Assembly: GCA_016928375.1 (NCBI GenBank) | Contig: JAFGKX010000137.1 | Span: forward strand, 1-10,022 | Length of the DNA: 10,022 nt | Direction of reading: 5' to 3' | Source of the DNA: Candidatus Omnitrophota bacterium | Lineage (GTDB): Bacteria; Omnitrophota; Gorgyraeia; JABMRG01; JAFGKX01 | Shown: positions 1 to 7,094 of the stretch, piece after piece | How the letters are laid out: each line of letters starts with the position of its first letter | Position numbering within the stretch: position 1 is the first letter of the stretch | The notes under the pieces: generated by a model | Database searches by the model: none | Told to the model about the DNA's origin: nothing | Seen by the model: only the letters and a program-made list of their open reading frames with translations | Translations under genes and position numbers: made by a program

Positions 1-27
1 CTCCTTTTAAAATGAGGTATTATAGCA
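1..27 (-). promoter_or_regulatory. Extended -10 promoter and Shine-Dalgarno for a gene beyond the left edge
   Basis: On the minus strand a consensus -10 TATAAT (19-24) is preceded by TGC (25-27), giving an extended -10 element. There is no good -35 at 16-18 bp spacing. About 12-18 nt downstream lies AAAAGGAG (1-8), a strong Shine-Dalgarno, so a leftward gene should start within a few bases outside the window. Its identity cannot be seen. The position just inside two direct repeats (35-80) makes a transposase a reasonable guess, which is inference only. Confidence 0.55.
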
Positions 28-34
28 TGCCTAC

Positions 35-80
35 AATAGGACATTCTTATTTTGGTATAATAGGACATTATCATTTTGGG
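35..80. repeat. Two 22-bp direct repeats, possible end of an insertion sequence
   Basis: Two copies (35-56 and 59-80) with 24-bp periodicity match at 19 of 22 positions. Each begins AATAGGACATT and ends in ATTTTGG plus one base. Closely spaced repeated transposase-binding sites at a terminus are typical of IS21-type and some other DDE elements. The right copy overlaps the last codons and stop of the phosphohexomutase gene (stop at 71-73). No transposase is visible, so the mobile-element reading is inference; the repeats themselves are plain. Confidence 0.5.
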
Positions 81-1561
81 ATCACAGCGGTTAATTGCCT
101 GCCTGCAAGGATAAGATCATTAAGCCTTTTCTTTGACCTTGCTTCGAAATAACAGCGCACAATAGGCTCTGTACCCGATGCCCTAAACAATACCCAGGAT
201 AAATCTTTGAACAGGAGCTTACAGCCGTCTCTTTTGTCTGCCTTTACAACTTCCGTTCCGGCAAAAACCCCAGGAGTATCATTAAGCAAAGTGCCCATTA
301 GTTTATCTTTTTTGGCTTGTGTAAGATGAAGGTCTATCCTGTCAAAATAAAAATACCCGAATTCTTTATATAAAGATTCCAGTATTTCTTTGAGCGATTT
401 TTTGTTTATTGCCACCATTTCAGCTATTAACAGGCACGCTAAAATACCGTCTTTTTCAGGTATGTGCCCCCCTATAGAAAGCCCTCCTGATTCCTCGCCT
501 GTGATTACACAGCTGTCTTTAGCAAGGTATTGCGCAAAATATTTGAACCCGACCGGGGTTTCATGCAGCTCTATGCCGTATTTTTTACAAATCTCATCCA
601 TCATATGCGTAGTCGCTACTGTCCTTGCCGCAACAGCGCCCTTTTTTACAGGCCTTGTTCTTATAAGGTGATATAACAAAAGCGATATTACCTGATTCGC
701 GTATATAACGGTTCCATCGGAATCCACTATACCGAAGCGATCCGCGTCTCCGTCACAGGAAAGCCCCAGGTTTAATTTATGTTTTTTTACGCAGCCTATT
801 AAATCCTGTATGTTTTCTTCCGAAGGCTCGGGGCGTTTGCCGTCAAAATAAGGATTAAGCCAGTTATGAAGCACCTCTACCTTACAGCCTGCCTCTTTCA
901 GTAAAAGATCCAGATAATCCCTTGAGGTTCCATAAAGACAGTCGACTGCTACTTTTAATTTTGCCTTTTTTATAGCATCAAAATTTATTAGTTTTTTTAG
1001 CCGGGATAAATACGCGGGCTTAGGATCAAATACTCTAATGCCGTCATTGCGAGGGAGCGAAGTGACCGAAGTAATCCCTGCTTTTGAGATTGCTTCGTCG
1101 CCCCGAAAATTCGGGGCTCCTCGCAATGACAATTCCTGGAGCTTTTTTATTCCTTCTTCTATTTTGCCCGTAATTTCCACCGGAGCAGGGGCCGCTGTTT
1201 GAGGAGAAAATTTTATGCCGTTGTATTCCGGGGGGTTATGACTCGCTGTAAAATTAATGCCGCCGTTTGCCTTATTTTTCAATATCTGATATGCGATAAC
1301 AGGAGTAGGCGTATCCCTATCGCAAAGAAGGACTTTTATGCCGTTGGCAGCCAGAACTTCTGCGCAAGCGGCTGCGAATTCTTTCGATAAAAACCGCGTG
1401 TCGTAGCCGACGATTACCAAGGGTGTTCGGTGCGCGGTTAGCGGTTGCTGGCTATCGGTTAAGTAATCCGCAATTGCCTGTGTTACGAGGCGCACGTTGT
1501 TAAAAGTAAATTCATCGCTTATAACAGCGCGCCATCCGCTTGTGCCGAATTTAATAGCCAT
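71..1561 (-). CDS. Phosphoglucomutase/phosphomannomutase family protein (alpha-D-phosphohexomutase)
   Basis: This cytoplasmic enzyme interconverts hexose 1- and 6-phosphates through a phosphoserine. All four family signatures are present in 496 residues: the active-site loop TASHNP (105-110, Ser107 the phosphoserine), the metal loop DGDADR (270-275), the sugar-recognition loop GEESGG (355-360) and the phosphate-binding RASGTEP (460-466). The glucose/mannose preference cannot be told from sequence alone. Two segments look inserted relative to relatives: residues about 34-43 come from a degenerate 7-bp repeat, and residues 144-173 come from a palindromic repeat (1043-1130) in the linker between domains 1 and 2. 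The last codons and stop lie inside a direct repeat, so the native C-terminus may have been replaced. The start overlaps the end of purN by 11 bp, with an AAAAGGAA Shine-Dalgarno upstream. It is the last gene of the Rnf operon. The catalytic residues are intact, so an active enzyme is likely. Confidence 0.95.
   Translation of the reverse strand: MAIKFGTSGWRAVISDEFTFNNVRLVTQAIADYLTDSQQPLTAHRTPLVIVGYDTRFLSKEFAAACAEVLAANGIKVLLCDRDTPTPVIAYQILKNKANGGINFTASHNPPEYNGIKFSPQTAAPAPVEITGKIEEGIKKLQELSLRGAPNFRGDEAISKAGITSVTSLPRNDGIRVFDPKPAYLSRLKKLINFDAIKKAKLKVAVDCLYGTSRDYLDLLLKEAGCKVEVLHNWLNPYFDGKRPEPSEENIQDLIGCVKKHKLNLGLSCDGDADRFGIVDSDGTVIYANQVISLLLYHLIRTRPVKKGAVAARTVATTHMMDEICKKYGIELHETPVGFKYFAQYLAKDSCVITGEESGGLSIGGHIPEKDGILACLLIAEMVAINKKSLKEILESLYKEFGYFYFDRIDLHLTQAKKDKLMGTLLNDTPGVFAGTEVVKADKRDGCKLLFKDLSWVLFRASGTEPIVRCYFEARSKKRLNDLILAGRQLTAVIPK
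1043..1130. repeat. 88-bp palindromic interspersed repeat (GTCATTGCGAGG type) inserted in frame in the mutase gene
   Basis: The ends are a perfect 12-bp inverted repeat: GTCATTGCGAGG at 1043-1054 and its complement at 1119-1130. Further inside, GACCGAAGTAATC (1064-1076) pairs imperfectly with GATTGCTTCGTC (1088-1099). A 7-bp hairpin CCCCGAA/TTCGGGG (1101-1107 and 1110-1116, 2-nt loop) sits in the right half. This resembles the small non-autonomous palindromic elements scattered through many bacterial genomes. The host gene reads straight through it without a stop (residues 144-173). The repeat is directly visible; its mobility is inferred from resemblance. Confidence 0.88.
1434..1461. repeat. 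Short degenerate heptanucleotide repeat in the mutase gene
   Basis: Four consecutive 7-bp units approximate the consensus GCGGTTA. Units 1, 2 and 4 differ from it by at most one base and the third is more diverged. They encode residues about 34-43, in the turn between the first helix and the strand VIVGYDTR, where related mutases usually have a shorter linker. This looks like a small in-frame tandem expansion. It is short and degenerate, so chance similarity cannot be excluded. Confidence 0.45.
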
Positions 1562-2153
1562 ACACTTTTTTTCCTTTTATTTTAAGTTTTCCTTCGCAAA
1601 AAAGTTTTATTGCCTCAGGATATAATCTGTGTTCAACCGCGTGTATTTTTTCTTCGAGTGTTTTTTCTGTATCGGTACTTTCTATTTTTACTGGCTCCTG
1701 TAAAATAATCGGGCCTGAATCCAGTTCCTGCGTAACAAAGTGCACGGTAACGCCTGTTATTTTAACGGCATATTCGAATGCGTCTTTTATACCGCTGGTT
1801 CCTTTAAAAGAAGGCAAAAGCGATGGGTGCACATTTATAACCCTGTCTTTGTATCTTTCTATAAACTCCGGTGTCAAAATACGCATAAAACCTGCCAGGC
1901 ATACAAGGCCTATCTCCTGGTTGTCCAATTCTCTTATTATCTTATTTTCGAAATCTTCACGCGTTTTAAAATTTTCACGCAACGCAAGCAGTGTCGGTAT
2001 ACCTTCTTTTTTGGCTCTTTCTAAGGCAAATGCATCTTTATTATCGCATACCATAATAGTTATTCTGCCTTTAAAAAAATTTTCCCTGGCAGCATCAGCG
2101 ATAGCCTGAAAATTAGAGCCGTAGCCGGAACAAAATACAGCTATATTAATCAT
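1551..2153 (-). CDS. purN: Phosphoribosylglycinamide formyltransferase
   Basis: PurN transfers the formyl group of 10-formyltetrahydrofolate to glycinamide ribonucleotide, the third step of de novo purine synthesis, in the cytoplasm. The 200-residue protein has the usual family length. It shows the N-terminal phosphate-binding SGYGSN (9-14) and the strand GLVCLAGFMRIL (82-93). The catalytic triad equivalents are Asn107 and His109 in INVHPSLLPSFKG and Asp145 in QELDSGPII. The C-terminal HAVEHRLYPEAI segment (171-182) is also typical. The start lies 1 bp after the ASKHA protein's stop, and the end overlaps the mutase start by 11 bp, so translation is probably coupled. Its place behind a redox operon is unusual; no other purine gene is in view. 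The identification is firm. Confidence 0.96.
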   Translation of the reverse strand: MINIAVFCSGYGSNFQAIADAARENFFKGRITIMVCDNKDAFALERAKKEGIPTLLALRENFKTREDFENKIIRELDNQEIGLVCLAGFMRILTPEFIERYKDRVINVHPSLLPSFKGTSGIKDAFEYAVKITGVTVHFVTQELDSGPIILQEPVKIESTDTEKTLEEKIHAVEHRLYPEAIKLFCEGKLKIKGKKVYGY

Positions 2154-2154
2154 G

Positions 2155-3240
2155 TTAAAACCTCATTGAATCAGCGAACGTTTGTTGAAAATCCTTTCTT
2201 ATCATAGGAATCCTTTTTATTCTGCTTAATATTGACGTCAGCCTTTCTTTCGTACTTTTGGACAACGCGTATTCTTTTGCCCCTGTTGCCGGAGCATTTT
2301 TCATAAACTTTACTTTGGCCGGCGCAACATCCGGTATAAGGCCTGTGCGTATCGCGCTTTCGGCATTTATAAAATTTCCGAAAGTGCCTGTTATAAAAAT
2401 ACCCGATATGTTATCTTTATCAACGCCTAACTGCCTCATGAGTATTTTTATGCCGGCGTAAATAGCTGCTTTCGCAAGTTGCATCTTTCTTATATCCGCC
2501 TGTTTTATGCGTATTTTCCCCGCGCCTTTTTTAGAAAGCACGAACTCTCCCTGTTTCATCCTGCCTGTTTTATCCATAAGGCCTTTTCGAAGCATATGCG
2601 CGGCTGCGTCTATAATATCGCTTCCGTGTTTTATATACCAGGTCTCGAAAGCGCTTCCTGCGGCAGTTGAAGTTACTAAAATTTTATCCGATGAACCAAG
2701 TATAATCTCGCCGTTTGTGCCTATGTCCACTCCGAGCTTTACTGATTTGCTTTTATATATACCCGAAGCGATAATAAATGCCAAAGCATCTGAACCCACA
2801 AAGCCGCCTATATTAGGCAGGATTATTACCTGCGCGTTTTTATTTATATTTATCCCGCTCGTTTTTTGGGATACGACCAGTTCCGATTTTGCGGATGTTT
2901 TATACGGCGGCCTGATAAGGCATTCTGCGGATATGCCTAAAAACAGATGATGCATGGCGGTATTGCAGACGATAACCGCCTCTTTTATGTCCTGCTGCTT
3001 AAGACCTGTTTTTTGAAGAAGTTTTTTTATCAGCAGATTTATTGAGCCTGTTGCCGCAAGCCTTAAGGTTTCCTGATTTTTTGCGCCTTTGACCGCAAAA
3101 TCTATCCTGGTTATAACATCTTCGCCGAATCTGGCCTGGCTGTTTAAAACAAAACCCGAGGATATATCCCTGCGGCTTTTTTTATCCACAAGCAGGCCTT
3201 TTATCGTCGTAGTACCTATATCGAGAATTAAGATTACCAT
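2155..3240 (-). CDS. RACo-like ASKHA-domain ATPase (DUF4445), lacking the N-terminal ferredoxin domain
   Basis: This resembles the C-terminal ASKHA part of RACo, the ATP-dependent reductive activator of corrinoid/iron-sulfur proteins. Visible signatures in order: phosphate-1 loop DIGTTTIKG (7-15), NSQARFGEDVITRI (33-46), CNTAMHHLFLG (92-102), GGFVGSDALA (145-154), phosphate-2 loop DIGTNGEI (172-179), TAAGSAFE (192-199) and ITGTFGNFIN (283-292). RACo proteins are usually around 600 residues with an N-terminal [2Fe-2S] ferredoxin domain. This one is 361 residues, begins directly at the ATPase fold and has no ferredoxin cysteine motif. Its ATG abuts the thioredoxin stop (TAAATG), leaving no room for a missing N-terminus in this frame. 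The neighbours suggest it takes electrons from a separate carrier such as ferredoxin or Rnf, which is inference. Its target protein is not in the window. Confidence 0.88.
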   Translation of the reverse strand: MVILILDIGTTTIKGLLVDKKSRRDISSGFVLNSQARFGEDVITRIDFAVKGAKNQETLRLAATGSINLLIKKLLQKTGLKQQDIKEAVIVCNTAMHHLFLGISAECLIRPPYKTSAKSELVVSQKTSGININKNAQVIILPNIGGFVGSDALAFIIASGIYKSKSVKLGVDIGTNGEIILGSSDKILVTSTAAGSAFETWYIKHGSDIIDAAAHMLRKGLMDKTGRMKQGEFVLSKKGAGKIRIKQADIRKMQLAKAAIYAGIKILMRQLGVDKDNISGIFITGTFGNFINAESAIRTGLIPDVAPAKVKFMKNAPATGAKEYALSKSTKERLTSILSRIKRIPMIRKDFQQTFADSMRF

Positions 3241-3567
3241 TTATCTATTAACGATATATTCTATTTTTTCCGTTATCCTGTCTTTTGGCACAACACCGAC
3301 TATCCTTGCTTCTTCCCTGCCGTTTTTAAAAATTATTATGGTGGGTATGCTTACTATACCGAAATCCGCTGCCGTAACCTGGTTATCATCCACGTTTAAT
3401 TTTCCGACTTTTATTTTATCCTGATATTCCCGGGCTATCTCTTCTACGAGCGGGGCAACCATATTGCAGGGCGCGCACCACGAAGCCCAAAAATCAACCA
3501 GTATCGTGCTGTGCTTTATATTTGACTCAAAATTTTCATCTGTCAGGGTAATAATTGATTCTGTCAT
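3241..3567 (-). CDS. trxA: Thioredoxin
   Basis: A 108-residue single-domain thioredoxin, the normal family size, with no signal peptide, so cytoplasmic. The active site is WCAPC (Cys31 and Cys34) in place of the commoner WCGPC. The buried Asp25 (VDFWASW) and the cis-proline loop VSIPT (Pro75) are present, as is the C-terminal FKNGREEARIVG strand-turn. It should reduce disulfides in client proteins using a thioredoxin reductase encoded elsewhere. The start codon abuts the rnfB stop (TAAATG). A strong Shine-Dalgarno AAGGAG (3575-3580) lies inside the last rnfB codons. Linkage to Rnf suggests it is expressed with low-potential electron metabolism; a dedicated partner, perhaps the downstream ATPase, is only inferred. 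Confidence 0.95.
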   Translation of the reverse strand: MTESIITLTDENFESNIKHSTILVDFWASWCAPCNMVAPLVEEIAREYQDKIKVGKLNVDDNQVTAADFGIVSIPTIIIFKNGREEARIVGVVPKDRITEKIEYIVNR

Positions 3568-4365
3568 TTAATTTCTCCTTTTGCCTATGGCGTGTGTCGG
3601 GCACACCTTAAAACATTCTCCGCAATTACTGCATTTATTATAATCTATTTTCGCCAGATTGTCTTCTATGAAAATGGCATTTACAGGGCAGCTTTTGGCG
3701 CATTTGCCGCAGGCAATACAGCCTACTTTGCATGCCTTCATAACCTGCGGGCCCTTATCTTTAGAGTTGCATTCTATATGATAATTTTTTTTCTGCGGCG
3801 TCAGTACCAGCACAGCCTTAGGGCATATCTGTACGCATTTCCCGCATCCGGTGCATTTTTCGTTGTTTATATGCGGCAGATTGTCATCGCCTATTTTTAT
3901 TGCCAGAAACGGGCATACTCTCTCACAATCCCCAAAGCCAAGGCAGGCATATTTACAGGCCTTATATCCGCCGAAAACCAATGTTGCCGCCTTACAACTT
4001 TTTATGCCGCTGTAAACAAATTTATCTTTTGCGTTTTTAGAACCTTTGCATATAAGCGTGGCGATAGTTTTTATTTTGGAATTATAATCTATGCCAAGAA
4101 TCTGCGCTATTGCTTTTCTCGCTTCATCGCTTGTTACAGCGCATCCTGCGGGCACGGCCTCGCCCTTTTTTAAAGCCTCTGCAAAACCTGCGCATCCGGC
4201 CTTTCCGCAGGCGCCACAATTTGCCCCGGGCAGTTTTGTTATTATAAGCGCCACCGTCGGATCAACCTCTACCCCAAACAATCTCAGCGTATACGCAAGG
4301 CCCAGCCCAAAAATAAGGCCCAGAGTTGTCATGGCTATAACCGGAATCACCATATTCATTATCAT
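3568..4365 (-). CDS. rnfB: Rnf complex ferredoxin-accepting subunit RnfB
   Basis: RnfB docks ferredoxin at the cytoplasmic face and passes its electrons into the complex. The 265-residue protein begins with one membrane anchor (about residues 7-29). The RnfB-specific 4Fe-4S motif follows: Cys50, Cys53, Cys58 and Cys75. Further ferredoxin-type clusters come next: Cys137/141/147/151, CTGCGKCVQICP (171-182), CIACGKCAKSCP (216-227) and CSNCGECFKVCP (245-256). This many-cluster form resembles RnfB of anaerobes such as clostridia and is longer than the proteobacterial protein of about 190 residues. The start overlaps the rnfA stop as ATGA. Met3 and Met5 are possible alternative starts, and no strong Shine-Dalgarno is seen, in keeping with coupled translation. 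Confidence 0.96.
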   Translation of the reverse strand: MIMNMVIPVIAMTTLGLIFGLGLAYTLRLFGVEVDPTVALIITKLPGANCGACGKAGCAGFAEALKKGEAVPAGCAVTSDEARKAIAQILGIDYNSKIKTIATLICKGSKNAKDKFVYSGIKSCKAATLVFGGYKACKYACLGFGDCERVCPFLAIKIGDDNLPHINNEKCTGCGKCVQICPKAVLVLTPQKKNYHIECNSKDKGPQVMKACKVGCIACGKCAKSCPVNAIFIEDNLAKIDYNKCSNCGECFKVCPTHAIGKRRN

Positions 4366-4970
4366 ATTTTAAACCCGCTGAATCCCAAAAATGCAAGCGA
4401 CATAAGGCTTGCTATTATAAAAGTTATGGGTATATCTTTTAAGCTGCGCGGTATCTCGGCAAATTCAAGCCGCTCTCTTATGCCCGACATCAAAAACATC
4501 GCAAGCGTGTACCCTGCGCCCGCGCCGAAGCCCTGCACGATGGATTTTAACAGGCTGTAGTCAACCGGCTTGCCAGCCAGAAAGAATACATCCGTATTTA
4601 AAACAGTTACTCCAAAAACCGCGCAATTTACGGTAATAAGAGGCAGATAAATCCCGAATATCCTGTAAAGCGCGGGGGATTTTTTTTGTATTATAATCTC
4701 GGTAAACTGCACAAATGAAGCCACTACCAAAATAAAACTTATGGTTCTTAAATATTCAAGATGAAACGGGATCAGAATATAATTATATATAAGCCACGTT
4801 ATTAAACTTGCCATGGTCGTAACAAACGTAACCGCAGCTCCCATGGATACCGCCGGAACGGTTTGTTTTGAAACGCCGATAAAAGAGCACAGGCCTAAAA
4901 ACCTTGAAAGAATAAAATTGTTTATAAAAACTGTGCTTATTATTATCGTAATATAAACGCTAAAATCCAT
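4362..4970 (-). CDS. rnfA: Rnf complex membrane subunit RnfA
   Basis: RnfA is an integral membrane protein of the Rnf core and pairs with RnfE in inverted topology. The 202-residue sequence is almost wholly hydrophobic and compatible with six transmembrane helices. The two cysteines that in this family, with their RnfE counterparts, bind a membrane-embedded [2Fe-2S] cluster are present: Cys28 in SRFLGLCSF and Cys116 in ITVNCAVFG. The family signature NNFILSRFLG (17-26) is also clear. The start is 5 bp after the rnfE stop, with an AGG-rich Shine-Dalgarno (AGGTAGTAGG) spanning that stop. The last codon and stop overlap the rnfB start as ATGA. It is the paralogue of RnfE encoded next door. Confidence 0.96.
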   Translation of the reverse strand: MDFSVYITIIISTVFINNFILSRFLGLCSFIGVSKQTVPAVSMGAAVTFVTTMASLITWLIYNYILIPFHLEYLRTISFILVVASFVQFTEIIIQKKSPALYRIFGIYLPLITVNCAVFGVTVLNTDVFFLAGKPVDYSLLKSIVQGFGAGAGYTLAMFLMSGIRERLEFAEIPRSLKDIPITFIIASLMSLAFLGFSGFKI

Positions 4971-4975
4971 GCCTA

Positions 4976-5563
4976 CTACCTTCTGCTTGTAATATAATTT
5001 ATAAGCCCTATCAAAAGACCTATTGTTAAAAGTGCTCCCGGAGCAAGTATCATAAATAACGGCGGTTGAAAATTTTTATTTATCAAAACTCCCATTATCG
5101 TGCCGTTACCCAAAACTTCTCTTATCGCAGATATCAATATAAGCGCCCACGTAAACCCTAATCCCATGCCAAGCGCGTCGAATATAGAGCGAAGCGGCGG
5201 GTATTTAGACGAAAATGCTTCCGCCCGGCCTAATACCATGCAGTTTACCACGATCAACGGCACAAACATCCCCAAAGACCTGCTTAAGGCAGGTGTATAT
5301 GCCTTCATAAATAAATCGGCTATCGTTACAAATGTGGCTATCACCACTATAAAACATGGGATACGCACTTTATTTGGAATTTTACTTCTTATAATAGAAA
5401 CGAATATGTTTGACCCGACCAAGACAAATGTTGCCGCAACGCCCATGCCTATACCGTTTATAACGCTTGTCGATACTGCCAGCGTCGGACAAAGCCCCAG
5501 CGCCAACCGAAATGTCGGATTTTCGCGCCACACACCTTTTACGAATTCACCCAGCATCTTCAT
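4976..5563 (-). CDS. rnfE: Rnf complex membrane subunit RnfE
   Basis: RnfE is the membrane partner of RnfA. The 195-residue protein is compatible with six helices and starts with the typical amphipathic GEFVKGVWRENPTFRLALGLCPTLAV region in the cytoplasm. The cluster-ligand cysteines are Cys25 (LGLCPTLAV) and Cys108 (IVVNCMVLGRAEAF). The LGRAEAF motif (111-117) distinguishes RnfE from RnfA. The start overlaps the rnfG stop by 4 bp (ATGA). Met3 is a possible alternative start, but the first ATG keeps the coupling overlap. The order G-E-A-B is the common non-proteobacterial Rnf order. Confidence 0.96.
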   Translation of the reverse strand: MKMLGEFVKGVWRENPTFRLALGLCPTLAVSTSVINGIGMGVAATFVLVGSNIFVSIIRSKIPNKVRIPCFIVVIATFVTIADLFMKAYTPALSRSLGMFVPLIVVNCMVLGRAEAFSSKYPPLRSIFDALGMGLGFTWALILISAIREVLGNGTIMGVLINKNFQPPLFMILAPGALLTIGLLIGLINYITSRR

Positions 5564-6114
5564 CTGGTTTTACCTGTTTTTATTTTATCTAAAAACTGCG
5601 AAGTAGTATCCCTTACCGCATCCGTAACGGCTTTACTTGAAATAGTGGCGCCTGTTATCGCATCGACATCTTTTTTTATTTCCAGCGCCCTTGCGTTTTT
5701 CCCGTTAAACTGCTTTAAAAAGGCAGGTTCTTTTTCGCCTGGTTTTTTTTCGTTTATCCTGGCGCCTAAACCCGGCGTCTCATACTGCTCTAGCACCCTT
5801 ATACCTTTTATTGTACCTTTTTCGTCGATACCGGCGATCATGCGTATGTAGCCATTATATCCTGTACCTGTGACCTTAATGCAGTATCCTATCGTTTTCC
5901 CGCTGCTTAAAGCCTCAAAATAATCTATGCCGTCCGTTGATTTTGCGTCGAAGGAATCTGCCTCGGGCATTATTTCCGATAAAGCATTTTTCTCTTCCTG
6001 TTCAAGCCCTTTTTCTATTTTTGGCTTGGTGATTTCATAGGTAAACGCCAAAACAAGCGTTGCGGCAAAACAAATAAGCGCTAGGACTATTCCGAATTTT
6101 ATCAATTGATTCAT
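5560..6114 (-). CDS. rnfG: Rnf complex flavoprotein subunit RnfG
   Basis: RnfG carries a covalent FMN on the outer face of the membrane and links the membrane core to RnfD. The 184-residue form begins MNQLIKFG, followed by one membrane anchor (about 6-25) and an FMN-binding domain. The flavinylation motif is TGATIS (154-159), where Thr157 is the expected FMN-phosphothreonine. The conserved segment YETPGLGAR lies upstream (about 111-119). An in-frame start at 6159 would add 15 residues but overlap rnfD by 43 bp; the start chosen has GGGAGG 5 nt upstream and sits 2 bp after the rnfD stop. Maturation should need a flavin transferase (ApbE), which is not in the window. Confidence 0.95.
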   Translation of the reverse strand: MNQLIKFGIVLALICFAATLVLAFTYEITKPKIEKGLEQEEKNALSEIMPEADSFDAKSTDGIDYFEALSSGKTIGYCIKVTGTGYNGYIRMIAGIDEKGTIKGIRVLEQYETPGLGARINEKKPGEKEPAFLKQFNGKNARALEIKKDVDAITGATISSKAVTDAVRDTTSQFLDKIKTGKTR

Positions 6115-6116
6115 TT

Positions 6117-7094
6117 TTACCTCCCAGCCTTTTTCGGCGCTGATGGGCAGCCAAACCATCTTGGGCGCGTGTATCTGTCTAAAATCGGGGTAAAAGCATT
6201 CATGATAAGTATGGAATACGAAACGCCCTCCGGATATCCTGAGAATTTTCTTATTACAAATGTCAAAATGCCGCAGCCAAGCCCAAACATAACTTTACCC
6301 TTAGAACTCAGCGGGCTTGTCACATAATCCGTTGCCATAAAAAACGCGCCCAATATAAGGCCTCCGGATAAAACAAAAAATAACGCGTCGCCGCAGAATA
6401 ATCCGGTTTTACCGTTAAATACCCAGCTTAAAAATCCAACTGCCGCAATATAACTGAGCGGCGCATGATAACTTATATACCGTTTAAATAAAAGATAAAC
6501 TGCCCCTGCCAAAAGCGCTATTATGCATACCTCGCCTATACAGCCGGGCCTGTTGCCAATAATAAGATCCAGATAAGAAACATCAAACACTGCAGCTGCT
6601 TCCTTTGCCTTAATTATTGCCAAAGGCGTTGCAGAACTGACAGCGTCTATATTCCATTTCGGATTTTGCCAGGTTGTCATATAAACCGGCCAGGAGACCA
6701 TCAAAAATGCCCGGCCTACCAACGCAGGATTAAATATATTCTGGCCCATGCCGCCGAAAACTTGTTTACCTATGGCAATGGCAAAAAATGACCCGGCAAC
6801 AGGCAGCCACAAAGGCGCTGCCGGCGGGAGATTGTATGCCAAAAGAAGCCCGGTCAAAACAGCGCTTGCATCCAAAACAGAGGCTTGCTGTTTTCTGATT
6901 GTAAGGATAATCCATTCCGTAAATAAGGCCGTAAAAATGGAAAGAATTATTATGTACAGGCTTTTTATCCCAAAAATATATATACCTGCAGCGCCGGCGG
7001 GCAATAAAGAAAATATAACGGAACGCATTATCTTGCGGGTAGAGCTTTCTGATTTTACATGCGGCGCTATTGAAACTACAAACGGTGTATCCAT
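6117..7094 (-). CDS. rnfD: Rnf complex flavoprotein membrane subunit RnfD
   Basis: RnfD is a multi-span membrane protein with covalent FMN, related to NqrB. The 325-residue protein starts with the family segment SIAPHVKSESSTRKIM (8-23) and is compatible with eight or more helices. Conserved GKQVFGGMGQNIFNPALVGRAF (109-130) is clearly RnfD. The flavinylation site is DAVSSATPLA (150-159) with Thr156 as the expected acceptor; many relatives have SGAT or TGAT here, so Ser replaces the Gly. Its ATG abuts the rnfC stop (TAAATG). The end lies 2 bp before the rnfG start. The full set of expected features makes the assignment firm. Confidence 0.96.
   Translation of the reverse strand: MDTPFVVSIAPHVKSESSTRKIMRSVIFSLLPAGAAGIYIFGIKSLYIIILSIFTALFTEWIILTIRKQQASVLDASAVLTGLLLAYNLPPAAPLWLPVAGSFFAIAIGKQVFGGMGQNIFNPALVGRAFLMVSWPVYMTTWQNPKWNIDAVSSATPLAIIKAKEAAAVFDVSYLDLIIGNRPGCIGEVCIIALLAGAVYLLFKRYISYHAPLSYIAAVGFLSWVFNGKTGLFCGDALFFVLSGGLILGAFFMATDYVTSPLSSKGKVMFGLGCGILTFVIRKFSGYPEGVSYSILIMNAFTPILDRYTRPRWFGCPSAPKKAGR
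6119..6125 (-). promoter_or_regulatory. Shine-Dalgarno that fixes the rnfG start
   Basis: The minus-strand sequence GGGAGGT ends 4 nt before the ATG at 6112-6114 and is embedded in the last codons of rnfD (AGG TAA). It is the best Shine-Dalgarno within the operon and decides against the upstream in-frame start at 6159. Confidence 0.8.

Noticed and set aside
1043..1130. The hairpin in the mutase gene as a transcription terminator or CRISPR repeat
   Set aside because: No T-run follows on the coding strand, the open frame continues through it, and there is one copy with no spacer array.
2155..3240. The ASKHA protein as a truncated pseudogene of a full-length RACo
   Set aside because: The frame is intact, it begins neatly at the ATPase fold, keeps all nucleotide-binding motifs and has a start coupled to the preceding stop, so it reads as a functional short form.
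3592..4173. A 193-residue open frame on the plus strand opposite rnfB
   Set aside because: It is the antisense shadow of a clear multi-cluster ferredoxin protein, with no Shine-Dalgarno and no recognisable domain.
6115..6159. Longer rnfG with a start at 6159
   Set aside because: It would overlap rnfD by 43 bp and add a non-conserved extension before the membrane anchor; the ATG at 6114 has a strong, well-spaced Shine-Dalgarno.
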